Program-made: the position numbers and the translations under genes
Part shown: positions 24,659 to 33,700 of the stretch, one piece after another
Layout: each line of letters starts with the position of its first letter
Position numbering within the stretch: position 1 is the stretch's first letter
The notes under the pieces: generated by a model
What the model saw: the letters and a program-made list of their open reading frames with translations, nothing else
Told to the model about the DNA's origin: nothing
Databases searched by the model: none
Assembly (NCBI RefSeq): GCF_003602005.1
Contig: NZ_QZWD01000006.1
Coordinates: 62,001-126,000, forward strand
DNA: 64,000 bases
Source of the DNA: Salinisphaera sp. Q1T1-3
Lineage (GTDB): Bacteria > Pseudomonadota > Gammaproteobacteria > Nevskiales > Salinisphaeraceae
Reading direction: 5' to 3'

Positions 24659-26149
24659 ATGGCTTCTCAAGAGCGTTGTCCCGATCCGCCCGGCGTGATC
24701 GGTGCCGCGGCCCCCATCGCGCTCACATTCGTGGTGTTGGGTCTTCAATTATTCGTCTTCGGTACGTTCGTCCCGCATGTGCCGTTGATCATCGGTATCG
24801 CCATCACCGCGACCTTTGGCTGGTACCGCGGGCATGCCTGGTCGGCGATGCAGGATGGCATGCTGCGGGTCGTCGGTGTGGGCCTGCCGGCGGTCGGTAT
24901 CCTGATGCTCGTCGGCATGATCACCGGCCTGTGGATTGCTTCGGGCACGGTGCCGACGCTGATCTATTACGGGCTCGAGCTGCTCAGCCCGCAGGCGTTT
25001 CTCGCCACCGCCGCCGTGCTCTGTGCCGTGGTCTCGGTATCGCTGGGTACCTCCTGGGGCACGCTCGGTACGGTCGGCATCGCGCTGATGGGCATCGGCT
25101 ACGGTTTCGGGCTGCCCGCCTACTGGACCGCCGGCGCGGTCGTTTCCGGCGCTTTTTTCGGTGACAAGGTCTCGCCGCTGTCGGATACGACCAACCTCGC
25201 GCCCGCCGTGACCGGTGTGAATCTGTTCACGCATATCCGCAATCTCACGCCGACCACGGTGCCGGCCATGGTGCTGGCACTGGTTGTCTATCTGGTTGCA
25301 GGCTTCTGGCTCGTCGGCCATCAGCCGGCCTCGTTCGAGCGGATCGAGACGATCACATCCGGGCTGGCCGATCATTTCACGATCTCTGTCTGGACGCTGC
25401 TGCCCGTGTTGCTCGTCGTCGGTCTGGCCTGTCTGCGAATGCCGGCCATCCCGGTGTTGTTCTTCGGTGTGCTCATCGGCGGCCTGACCGCCTTTGTCGC
25501 CCAGGGGGCCTCGGTACAGGCGCTTTTTCAGGAAAGCTTTGCCGGGTACAGCATCCAGACCGGTGTCGAATCGATAGACGGGCTGCTCAACAACGGCGGT
25601 CTGCAGTCGATGACCTGGGTGATCACACTGCTGTTGATCGCGCTGGCCTACGGCGGCGCGCTCGAAACGACAAACTGCCTGGGGACGCTGATCAACGCGC
25701 TGGCGACGCGGGTCCGGTCGTTCGCCGGCCTGCAGACCTCGGCGATCGGTGCGGCTGCGGCGACCAACGTGGTCGCCGGCGATCCCTATCTGTCGATCGC
25801 CCTGACCGGCCGTGCCTTTGGCCCGGCCTATCGCGGTCAGGATTATGCGATGCGCAATCTGTCGCGCGCCACGGAGGAGGGCGGCACCCTCGTATCGCCG
25901 CTGGTGCCATGGAACGCCGGCGGGGCGGTGGTGCTGACGTCGCTCGGCCTCGGCATCACCAGCGGGCACGCCATCAATCTGCTCTATATTCCGCTGGCCA
26001 TCGCCTGCTGGATTTCACCGCTGATCGGTATTGCCTATGCGTGGCTCGGCTGGTTCTCGCCGCGGGCCGATGCAAAAGAGCGCGAACAGTGGCGTACCGA
26101 GGGTGAGCCGGTGCTCGCGGTCGGGGATGAGGCGACGTCGCGGTCTTGA
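24659..26149 (+). CDS. nhaC: Na+/H+ antiporter, NhaC family
   Basis: A 496-residue membrane protein with about 11-12 hydrophobic segments. Diagnostic NhaC-family features are IASGTVPTLIYYGLELLSP, SLGTSWGTLGTVGIALMGI, SGAFFGDKVSPLSDTTNLAP (the acidic and polar residues of the ion path), and NVVAGDPYLSIALTGRAF in the second half, followed by LSRATEEGGTLVSPLVPWN. NhaC exchangers couple proton entry to Na+ export (or malate/lactate exchange in close relatives), useful in saline habitats. A longer frame is open from 24434, but its first 75 codons cover the terminator and lack family homology, so the ATG at 24659 is taken as the start. No strong ribosome-binding site is visible. Confidence 0.9.
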   Translation: MASQERCPDPPGVIGAAAPIALTFVVLGLQLFVFGTFVPHVPLIIGIAITATFGWYRGHAWSAMQDGMLRVVGVGLPAVGILMLVGMITGLWIASGTVPTLIYYGLELLSPQAFLATAAVLCAVVSVSLGTSWGTLGTVGIALMGIGYGFGLPAYWTAGAVVSGAFFGDKVSPLSDTTNLAPAVTGVNLFTHIRNLTPTTVPAMVLALVVYLVAGFWLVGHQPASFERIETITSGLADHFTISVWTLLPVLLVVGLACLRMPAIPVLFFGVLIGGLTAFVAQGASVQALFQESFAGYSIQTGVESIDGLLNNGGLQSMTWVITLLLIALAYGGALETTNCLGTLINALATRVRSFAGLQTSAIGAAAATNVVAGDPYLSIALTGRAFGPAYRGQDYAMRNLSRATEEGGTLVSPLVPWNAGGAVVLTSLGLGITSGHAINLLYIPLAIACWISPLIGIAYAWLGWFSPRADAKEREQWRTEGEPVLAVGDEATSRS

Positions 26150-26159
26150 GTCGACCGGC

Positions 26160-26192
26160 GGGCCGGGTACTGAATTATTCGGTGCCCGGCCC
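26160..26192. terminator. Hairpin between convergent nhaC-like and coaD genes
   Basis: GGGCCGGG (26160-26167) pairs with CCCGGCCC (26185-26192), extended inward by three more pairs, one of them wobble. It lies in the 25-bp convergent gap and overlaps the end of coaD. It may serve both strands although a T-run is absent. Confidence 0.45.
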
Positions 26193-26681
26193 GTTGGTCT
26201 TCTCGTGCAGTTTGTCGGCGACGATATCGGGGACCAGGCCGCTAATCTGCCCGTCCAGAAACGCGATCTCGCGAACCAGCGTCGACGAGATATGGGCGTA
26301 TTCAGGTGAGGGGGCCAGAAAGACGGTGTCGATGTTCGGTGCGAGATGGCGATTCATGACCGCCATCTGTTTCTCGTATTCGTAATCGCCGACCCCGCGC
26401 ACACCGCGCACGAGGACGTCCACGGCCTGTTGCCGGGCAAAATCCACGACCAGTCCTTCGGCGTGCATGACACGCACATTGGGCACATCGGCCAGGACCT
26501 GGCTTGCCAGTTCGACGCGTTCGTCGTGATCGAAGATCGATTTCTTCGAGGCGTTGCTCGCCACGGCCACGATCAGCTCGTCGAACATGCGGGCGGCGCG
26601 TCGTATCACGTCGGCATGGCCGTTGGTGATCGGGTCGAACGTGCCGGTATAGGCGGCGCGGACCAAGGTTTGTCCGGTCAT
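26175..26681 (-). CDS. coaD: Phosphopantetheine adenylyltransferase
   Basis: A 168-residue CoaD, the enzyme that transfers AMP from ATP to 4'-phosphopantetheine in CoA synthesis. The nucleotidyltransferase motif TGTFDPITNGH is at 12-22. The substrate loop LVRGVRGVGDYEYEKQMAVM is around residue 90, and the ISSTLVREIA motif is near 130. The length is typical (about 160). The start codon overlaps the rsmD stop by 4 nt, and the rsmD-coaD pairing is conserved in many bacteria. It is the last gene of a long minus-strand row that may start as far away as speD. Confidence 0.97.
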   Translation of the reverse strand: MTGQTLVRAAYTGTFDPITNGHADVIRRAARMFDELIVAVASNASKKSIFDHDERVELASQVLADVPNVRVMHAEGLVVDFARQQAVDVLVRGVRGVGDYEYEKQMAVMNRHLAPNIDTVFLAPSPEYAHISSTLVREIAFLDGQISGLVPDIVADKLHEKTNGPGTE

Positions 26682-27304
26682 GTCGTGGATCCTGGTTCGT
26701 GGGCGGCCGGTGCGGCAAGACAGAAACCGACGCCGGCCGCGCTCGATTGCCGCAGCAGCGTGTAGTCCGGTGCCAATACGGCACCCAGATCAGTGGCCTG
26801 TTCGATGGGATATTCGAGATATACCCGCGCGTCCGGCCGTAGGGCGCCGTACAACCCGGTCAGCGCGGCCCGGTGCAGATTCGCCTCGAAAGGCGGATCG
26901 AGGAAGGCGATATCCACCGAGGCCGGCGCCAGCCGGTTCGTTGCCTGGCAGGCATCGCCACTGTGCACGGCATGGGCCGGGCCGGCCTCCAGGGTCTTCA
27001 GGGCGCGTGTGATCGCGCGGGCCGCCATCGGATCCGTCTCGAAGAAATCGACCGACGCGGCGCCGCGCGACAGCGCCTCGATACCGAGCGCACCGGTGCC
27101 GGCGAACAGATCGCAGCAACGGGCACCCTCGATGCGTGGGGCGAGCCAGTTGAACAGAGTCTCTCGAACCCGGTCAGGGGTGGGACGCAGGCCCGGTCGA
27201 TCGGCGATCGGCAGCCGTCGGCTGCGCCAGCGGCCACCGATCACGCGCAGGGTGGGCGTTGTATTGGCGCGCGTGGGCGCGCGTGACGGCCGGCGGCGCG
27301 CCAT
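26678..27304 (-). CDS. rsmD: 16S rRNA (guanine966-N2)-methyltransferase
   Basis: A 208-residue SAM-dependent methyltransferase that modifies G966 of 16S rRNA. It has a short basic N-terminal tail, then RVIGGRWRSRRLPI and LRPTPDRVRETLFNWL, which are RsmD hallmarks. The SAM motif is DLFAGTGALGIEALSRGA, and the catalytic motif is AFLDPPF. The frame is open upstream of 27304, but the ATG there overlaps the tldD stop codon (TGATG) and family homology starts just after it. It is translationally linked to tldD upstream and coaD downstream. Confidence 0.96.
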   Translation of the reverse strand: MARRRPSRAPTRANTTPTLRVIGGRWRSRRLPIADRPGLRPTPDRVRETLFNWLAPRIEGARCCDLFAGTGALGIEALSRGAASVDFFETDPMAARAITRALKTLEAGPAHAVHSGDACQATNRLAPASVDIAFLDPPFEANLHRAALTGLYGALRPDARVYLEYPIEQATDLGAVLAPDYTLLRQSSAAGVGFCLAAPAAHEPGSTT

Positions 27305-28764
27305 CAGTCGGCGTGCTGGGTGCCGCCGACCGTGATCGCGTCGACCCGGATCGTGGGCTGGCCGACGCCGACCGGCACGGTCTGACCGTGCTTGCCGCAC
27401 ATGCCGACGCCGGTATCCAGCGCCCAGTCGTTGCCGACCATCGACACGCGGCCCATGACGTCCGGGCCGTTGCCGATCAGCGTGACGCCTTTCAACGGGG
27501 CGCCGATGACACCGTTTTCGATCCGGTAGGCCTCGTCGCAGGTGAACACGAAGTTGCCCGAAGTGATGTCCACCGAGCCACCGCCGAAATGGGCGGCATA
27601 GATGCCGTCGTCTACCGAGGCGATGATATCCGCCGGGGCGGCATCGCCGGGCTGGAGATAGGTGTTGGTCATGCGCGGCATGACGGTGTGGGCATAGGAC
27701 TCGCGCCGCGCGTTGCCGGTCGGGGCTGCCCCCATCAGACGGGCGTTGTGCTTGTCCTGCATGTAGCCGACCAGCACCCCGTTCTCGATGAGCGTGTTCG
27801 CCGCTGCCGGGGTGCCTTCGTCATCGACGGCCAGCGAGCCGCGACGGCCTGCCAGGGTGCCGTCGTCGACCACGGTGCACAGATCGGAGGCGACCTTCTG
27901 GCCGAGCTTGCCGGCATAGTTCGAGGCGCCGCGGCGATTGAAATCGCCTTCCAGGCCTTGGCCGACTGCTTCGTGCAGCAACACGCCCGACCAGCCGTTG
28001 CCGAGCACGACCGGCATGCTCCCGGCCGGGGCCGGCTCGGCGTGCAGACGCACCAGCGCCCGGCGTACCGCCTCGCGTGCATATTCGGCGACCCGGTCAT
28101 CGGCGCCGGTGTAGATATCGTAGGACAGTCGCCCGCCGCCGCCGGCCGATGCCGATTCCCGCTTGCCGTCGGCCTCGACCTGCACCGAGACATTGCAACG
28201 CACCATCGGGCGGACATCGCCGGCCAGCGTGCCGTCCGAGGCAGCCACCAGCATGGTGTCGGAGGCTCCGGCCAGCGAAACAGTCACCCGGACGACCCGC
28301 GGATCCGCGGCGCGGGCGATGGCATCGGCGTGATGCAGCAGAGCGACCTTGGCCTCGGCGGCCATCGTTGCCGCAGGGTCGATCGGCTGATAACGGACCG
28401 GGCCCGGGGCCTCGCCGCGCGGCGCGAGCGCGTTCAGACGCGCCGTGCGGCCGTCCCGGGCGATGGCGGCGGCCGCTTTCGAGGCCTGGGTCAGGGCCGG
28501 CAGGGCCAGCTCGTCGGCATAGGCGAAGCCGGTCTGTTCGCCGGCCAGGGCGCGGACACCCACGCCCTGCGCGGTCGAGGCGCCGGCGCTGCGCACGACG
28601 CTGTCCTCCAGCAGCCAGGACTCGCTTTTCTGGATCTGGAAATACAGATCCGCGTAATCCACGCCCGGCATCATGAGCCCCGAAAGCGTGGCCTCGAGCT
28701 GGTGCGCGTCGATGTTGGCATGGCCCAGCAACGTGTCGCGGGCAAGATCGAGAGTGTTTTGCAT
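27304..28764 (-). CDS. tldD: Metalloprotease TldD, with altered HExxxH motif
   Basis: A 486-residue TldD, the catalytic subunit of the TldD/TldE peptidase that degrades unfolded peptides and matures some modified peptides. Family landmarks are GVDYADLYFQ at the N-terminus, CTVVDDGTLAGRRGSLAVDD, MGAAPTGNARRESYAH, MPRMTNTYL and the C-terminal CGKHGQTVPVGVGQPTI with the zinc-ligand Cys. The zinc motif, HExxxH in TldD proteins, reads HEAVGQ here (His264, Glu265, Gln269; codon CAA at 27958-27960). The second His is therefore replaced by Gln, a single-base difference from His. Either zinc binding is altered, the enzyme is inactive, or this is a sequencing error. No tldE/pmbA is in the window. Confidence 0.94.
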   Translation of the reverse strand: MQNTLDLARDTLLGHANIDAHQLEATLSGLMMPGVDYADLYFQIQKSESWLLEDSVVRSAGASTAQGVGVRALAGEQTGFAYADELALPALTQASKAAAAIARDGRTARLNALAPRGEAPGPVRYQPIDPAATMAAEAKVALLHHADAIARAADPRVVRVTVSLAGASDTMLVAASDGTLAGDVRPMVRCNVSVQVEADGKRESASAGGGGRLSYDIYTGADDRVAEYAREAVRRALVRLHAEPAPAGSMPVVLGNGWSGVLLHEAVGQGLEGDFNRRGASNYAGKLGQKVASDLCTVVDDGTLAGRRGSLAVDDEGTPAAANTLIENGVLVGYMQDKHNARLMGAAPTGNARRESYAHTVMPRMTNTYLQPGDAAPADIIASVDDGIYAAHFGGGSVDITSGNFVFTCDEAYRIENGVIGAPLKGVTLIGNGPDVMGRVSMVGNDWALDTGVGMCGKHGQTVPVGVGQPTIRVDAITVGGTQHAD

Positions 28765-28829
28765 GCGATTAGGTTAACAGTCGTCGTCGACGATGCACGC
28801 CGGAGCGGCCATACCGGTCAGGGCCGGCG

Positions 28830-29807
28830 TCACGGCACCAGAATGGTCGAGCCGACGGTGCGGCGATCGGCCAGTGCCTGGTGCGCCGCGCCGGCCTCGG
28901 TGAGCGCGTAGCGCTGGCCGATATGAACCTTCACGTCGCCGGAAATCAGCACATTGAACAGATCGGCACACATCATTTCGAAGCGCTCCGGTGTGTCGGC
29001 GTATCCCGCCAACCCGGGCCGGGTGACGAACAACGAACCGCCGCGATTCAGCTCGGCCAGAGCCACGCCCTCGACCGGGCCGGAGGCATTGCCGAACGAG
29101 ACCATCAGCCCGCGTTTCTTCAGGCATTTCAGCGAATCGGTCCAGGTGTCGCGGCCGACAGAGTCGTAGACGACCGGTACACCGGCGCCGTCTGTGAGTT
29201 CGAGCACGCGCTCGACGACCGATTCGCGGGTGTAGTCGATCGCCATCCAGGCGCCGTTGTTCTTCGCGAGATCGGCCTTTTCGGGCGAGGACACCGTGCC
29301 GATGACATGAGCACCGAGCGCTCGGGCCCACTGGCAGGCAATGGTGCCCACGCCGCCGGCCGCTGCATGGAACAGGATCGTGTCGTCCTCGGCCACCGCA
29401 TAGGTCTGGCGCAGCAGATACTGCACCGTCAGCCCCTTGAGCAGGCCGGCCGCTGCGGTTTCGAAATCGATCTCGTCCGGTAGCGCGACGACGGCCGTGG
29501 CCGGCTGGATCGTGGCATCGGCATAGGCGCCCTGGGCGCCGAGCACATAGGCCACGCGATCGCCTTCGGCGAATTCGGTCACGCCGTCGCCCACGGCCTC
29601 GACGATGCCGGCCCCCTCGGTGCCGAGCGGGCTCGGCAGATCGATCGGATACAGCCCGTTGCGGAAATAGATATCGATGAAATTGAGGCCGATCGCCTTG
29701 TTGGCGATCCGGACCTCGCCCGGGCCCGGGGCCGGCAGGTCGACTTCGGCGAGCTCGAGCACCTCGGGTGCGCCGGTACGCTGAAACTGGATCTGACGTG
29801 TGGCCAT
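28830..29807 (-). CDS. qor: NADPH:quinone oxidoreductase (zeta-crystallin type)
   Basis: A 325-residue medium-chain reductase. The N-terminus RQIQFQRTGAPEVLELAEVD, NFIDIYFRNGLYP and LGTEGAGIVEAVGDGVTEF are those of Qor. The NADPH motif is AAAGGVGTIACQWARALGA (AAxGGVG). There are no zinc ligands, as usual for quinone reductases. AGGAG lies before the ATG at 29807, so the longer open frame upstream is ignored. The enzyme transfers one electron at a time from NADPH to quinones in the cytosol. The gene sits between tldD and a nitrilase-like gene, inside the usual yhdP-tldD neighbourhood. Confidence 0.93.
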   Translation of the reverse strand: MATRQIQFQRTGAPEVLELAEVDLPAPGPGEVRIANKAIGLNFIDIYFRNGLYPIDLPSPLGTEGAGIVEAVGDGVTEFAEGDRVAYVLGAQGAYADATIQPATAVVALPDEIDFETAAAGLLKGLTVQYLLRQTYAVAEDDTILFHAAAGGVGTIACQWARALGAHVIGTVSSPEKADLAKNNGAWMAIDYTRESVVERVLELTDGAGVPVVYDSVGRDTWTDSLKCLKKRGLMVSFGNASGPVEGVALAELNRGGSLFVTRPGLAGYADTPERFEMMCADLFNVLISGDVKVHIGQRYALTEAGAAHQALADRRTVGSTILVP

Positions 29808-29844
29808 GATGATCTCCTGACGGTCCGTGAGAATCGGGCGTGGC

Positions 29845-30690
29845 TCAAGCGAGCCGGCGATGCCCGAGGCAGGGAAAGCCCTCGCGCAGGCGTTTGGCCC
29901 GGGCGTGGTCGATATCCGCGATGACGACTTCGTTGGCATCCGAGCGGGCCTCGGATGTGACGTGCCCCCAGGCATCGCAGATCAGAGAATGCCCGTAGGT
30001 CCGGCGACCGCTGGCGTGGTGCCCGGCCTGGTTCGGCGCAATCACCGTGGCCAGGTTTTCCACCGCGCGTGCTCTCGTGAGCAGATGCCAGTGCGCCGTA
30101 CCGGTCGTGTAGGTGAACGCCGAAGGCGCCACGATCACGTCCGCGCCGGCCGCGGACAGGCGCCGATAGAGCTCGGGGAAACGCAGGTCGTAGCAGATCG
30201 ATAGCCCGAGCCGGCCGATCGGGGTGTCGACCACCACCGGCTCGGCGGCCCCTGGCATGAAGGTCGCCGATTCGCGATAGGCCTCGGCCGAGTCGGGCAG
30301 GCCGACATCGAACAGGTGCATCTTGTTGTAGCGGCCGACGCGCGTGCCGCTGTCGTCGTAGACACACAGGGCCGCGAACACACGATCGGGCTCGGGGCTT
30401 TTCAGCGGCACGGTGCCCGCGGCCACCCAGAGTCCGTAGCGGCGCGCAGCCTCGGCGATGGCATCCTGAATCGGTGTGTGGCCGTTGCCGGCGCCGTCAT
30501 CCTCGACCGCGCCGAGCTTGTCGGTTTCGCGCGCGCCCATGAGGGCGAAGTTCTCCGGGAGCACGGCGAGCCGGGCACCGCGCCGTGCGGCTTCGCGCAG
30601 CAGATCATCGGCCCGCGCGAGATTCGGTGGCACTTCACCGAGCGAGTTCATCTGGATGGCGGCAACACGCGTGACTTCGGAGTCGGTCAT
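29845..30690 (-). CDS. Carbon-nitrogen hydrolase (Nit1/Nit2-type, probable deaminated-glutathione amidase)
   Basis: A 281-residue nitrilase-superfamily amidase. The catalytic triad is visible: Glu in VLPENFALMG, Lys in RYNKMHLFDV and Cys in LSICYDLRFPELYRRL. The ENFALMG and KMHLFDVGLPDS segments match the Nit1/Nit2-like branch, whose members hydrolyse deaminated glutathione or omega-amides as metabolite repair. It occurs between yhdP and the quinone oxidoreductase gene; a nitrilase-like gene beside rng/yhdP/tldD is seen in several Gammaproteobacteria. Cytoplasmic, no signal peptide. The exact substrate is not determined by sequence alone. Confidence 0.92.
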   Translation of the reverse strand: MTDSEVTRVAAIQMNSLGEVPPNLARADDLLREAARRGARLAVLPENFALMGARETDKLGAVEDDGAGNGHTPIQDAIAEAARRYGLWVAAGTVPLKSPEPDRVFAALCVYDDSGTRVGRYNKMHLFDVGLPDSAEAYRESATFMPGAAEPVVVDTPIGRLGLSICYDLRFPELYRRLSAAGADVIVAPSAFTYTTGTAHWHLLTRARAVENLATVIAPNQAGHHASGRRTYGHSLICDAWGHVTSEARSDANEVVIADIDHARAKRLREGFPCLGHRRLA

Positions 30691-30795
30691 GATATTCGGC
30701 AGACGTCGTCGGGCATGACATCGGAGCGCGGCGGCAGCGACGCGGTGCCCGCTGTGTTCTGTGTGCGATCGGACAGACTGGCGAGCATACCGCGA

Positions 30796-33700
30796 TCAGG
30801 ACCCGTCGGGCTTGTCCGATGTCGAGTCGTCGGCCTGATCGGGCTTCGCCCCGGCGTTCGGCTCACCCGGGCCGGTCTCGGCCTGCGGGTCGACGATCTT
30901 CGGATCGTCCCAGTTGCCCTTGAGACGGTAGCTGATGGTCGAGAAATGCTCGATCGGCTTTTTCAACAGTTCCTGCACCGCGAAGACCGCTGCCCCGACG
31001 ATCGGCCCGCCCAGCACCGTACTGGCCAGTGTCACGCCGCTGCCGAGCTTGGGCTGGATGCGCACCCGTTCGTCGTAATCGCGCGTGGCCAGACCGATGC
31101 GCCCGGCGATGTCGATGTTCGACGAGGGGGTCTTGATCGTCGCGTTCTCGCTGTAGGCCTGGCCGTTGCGGATGAGGAAATCCGCGCGGACCTTGTCGAA
31201 GGCCAGGCCCTTGTCCACGACGTCGCGGAAGTTCAGATCCAGCAGACGACGCGGCAGGACATACAGATTGAACAGGCCCAGCAGCCGCCCGGCCCCCGGT
31301 TCGACCGTTGGAAACGAGCCGTCGTCGAGGGCCAGATGCATGTTGCCGTTGAGATGGAGCAGATCGAGGCCGGCGGCGTTGGGCTCGATGGACAGATCGG
31401 CATCGACGCGAGCGTTTTTTGCGCGCACGGCCGAGGGGTAGCCGAAGGTACGCAACAGGCGCGACAGGCCGTGCCCCTTCAGATGTGCCTTCGCGGCGGC
31501 CGAGGTCAGGCCGCGATCACGCTGCCAGTCGGCACTCATCCGGCCCGTGAGGGCGCCGTCGGCCAGTTCGAATCGATCGAGATGCCAGCCGTTGTCGCTC
31601 AGATGCGCATCCACGTGGGTCTGGCCGAAATTGGTGCCGTCGACCTCGAAATTCTGGACATAGACCGCTAGCGCCGGCAGGTTCATGGGCGACAGGCCCG
31701 GCCAGATCAGCGACGAGGTGTCGCCGCTGGTCTTGCTTGCCGTGTCGTCCGGGGTGTCTTCGGTCTGGATCGCGATGCGCTTGAGGTTGCCCGCCAGCCG
31801 CATGGGGGCGCCGTCCTCGGCTGTCCAGGTGATCTGTCCCTGGCTGTTGGGGCCCTCGAAATCCACGCGCCAGCCGCTGGCCGACTGCATGGGTTGGGCG
31901 CGCACATGTGGTTGGGCGACATAGCGATTGTCGAGGTTCAGCCGATCGATGGTCAGATCGCCGCCGAGAAACGACAGGGCGCTCAGCCCCGGGCCGTTGT
32001 CGTCGTCTGCGTTCGGGCTCGAAGCCTTGCCTTCGTTTGATGCCGCGACCTCGGCCGAACTGCCGTAGAGCACGTGGCGGACCACGTTGAACCAGCCGAT
32101 GCCGTCGACCTGATCGGCATGACCGCCGATCCAGAGACCGTCGGTCGACGGCGGGGTGAGACCGCGCTCGCCGAGCTGGACCGCGATCCGTCGCGGTGCG
32201 CCGTCGTCGCCGAGCGCCATCGTCATGTGCGTGTTCCGGTCGTAATCGGCGGTGATCGCCCGCTTTTCCGGATCCACGACCACGTGCAGGGGGGCGCTCT
32301 GACCGGCCGGCTTGGCCAGCGGCGCAGGCAGGCGCACATCGGTGGGCTGCAGGTCGCTGTCGATCGTGATCGGGCTGATCGCGCCCTGGCCGCCCAGCGA
32401 GAAGGACACGGTCAGCGGTATCGGCCCCTGGCCGTAGACGAGCCATTTCGCGGGCACGTAGTGCGCCAGTGCCGCCTGATCGGCGGGCAGCGTAGGCCGC
32501 GCATGGGCGACGATGCGTTGTCGGTTGTCGGTGCCCGGCGACAGGTCGGCGGTCAGCGGCACGCCCAGCAGGCGCGCCGATACCGCCTGTGCCGAGAGCC
32601 CGTCGCCGCTGAAACGGATCGGCCCGCGAATCGCAGTCAGCGGCCCGGGAAGATGTGCCTCGGTCAGGGTGTCGCCGAGCGCGGTTACGGTGCCGTGGAC
32701 CGCCGGGTCGCCCAGCGACGACTTGAGCGGCAGTTTCAGATTCACGCTCAGATCGGCCGGGCCGGAGAGCTTGACCGCATCGACCAGCGTGCCGAACTTG
32801 TCCTTGAGCGGCGAGGCGCCGAGGAAGGCGAGTAGCCGATCGGCCGGCGCGTGCGCGACCGACCCGGTCAGGCTCAGGATCGGCTCGCGTACGTCAGGCA
32901 CGTGGATATGGGCTTTGTCGATGGTCACGCCGATCATCGTCGCCCGCGGCACCGACATGTCCATCGTCGCGCCGTCGATTTGCAGCGTACCGCGGGCGTT
33001 TTTCAGGGCCGGCCAACCCGGCTTGTAGTCGACGTCCAGATCGTGGCCGCGCAGCGTGGCATGAAACCCCTGTCCCGCACGGGCATTGGCGAACGGGAAT
33101 CGGTCGAGCGGGCCGCGGACCGTGACCTCGGCCTTGTCGAGCGTCCCTGCCGTGATCGCCTTCGGCAGCCAGTCGCGAAGCCGCGGGTTGGGCAGATCCT
33201 CGGCCTGGGGCAGCCGATCCAGCAGGCGCGCGATATTCGGCGCGCTCGCAGTGGCCTGGATATCGGCAACGGGCGCCCGGTCGCCGCCCGGCAGCGCCAG
33301 GGTGCCATTCGCCGAGACACGGGCCTCGCGACTGGCCAGCGTCAGCTTGTCCAGATGCACGGCCAGCGTGCCGTCGTCCCGGCGTTGCCAGTCGAGCCCG
33401 CCGCTCAGCCCGCTGATGGCCAGCTGGCCGTTGAGATAGCGCTTGGCCGACAGCGTGCCGCCGGCGTCTTCAAAGACCAGCGAATGCCGGCCGCCGGACT
33501 GGCGATAGCGGCCGTCGAGCGGGCCGAAGGCCAGCGCCGGATCGTCGACGCGTAGATCGGCAAACGATACGTCGAGCGTGGGCGCGGTATCGGGATGCCA
33601 GTTCAGCTCGGCTTTCGGGAGTGTGCCCTGGATATCGGTATCGGCCAGTTGCGGTACACGCCAGCGGGCAAGCCGCAGCACGAGTGCGCTGGGCAGATGG

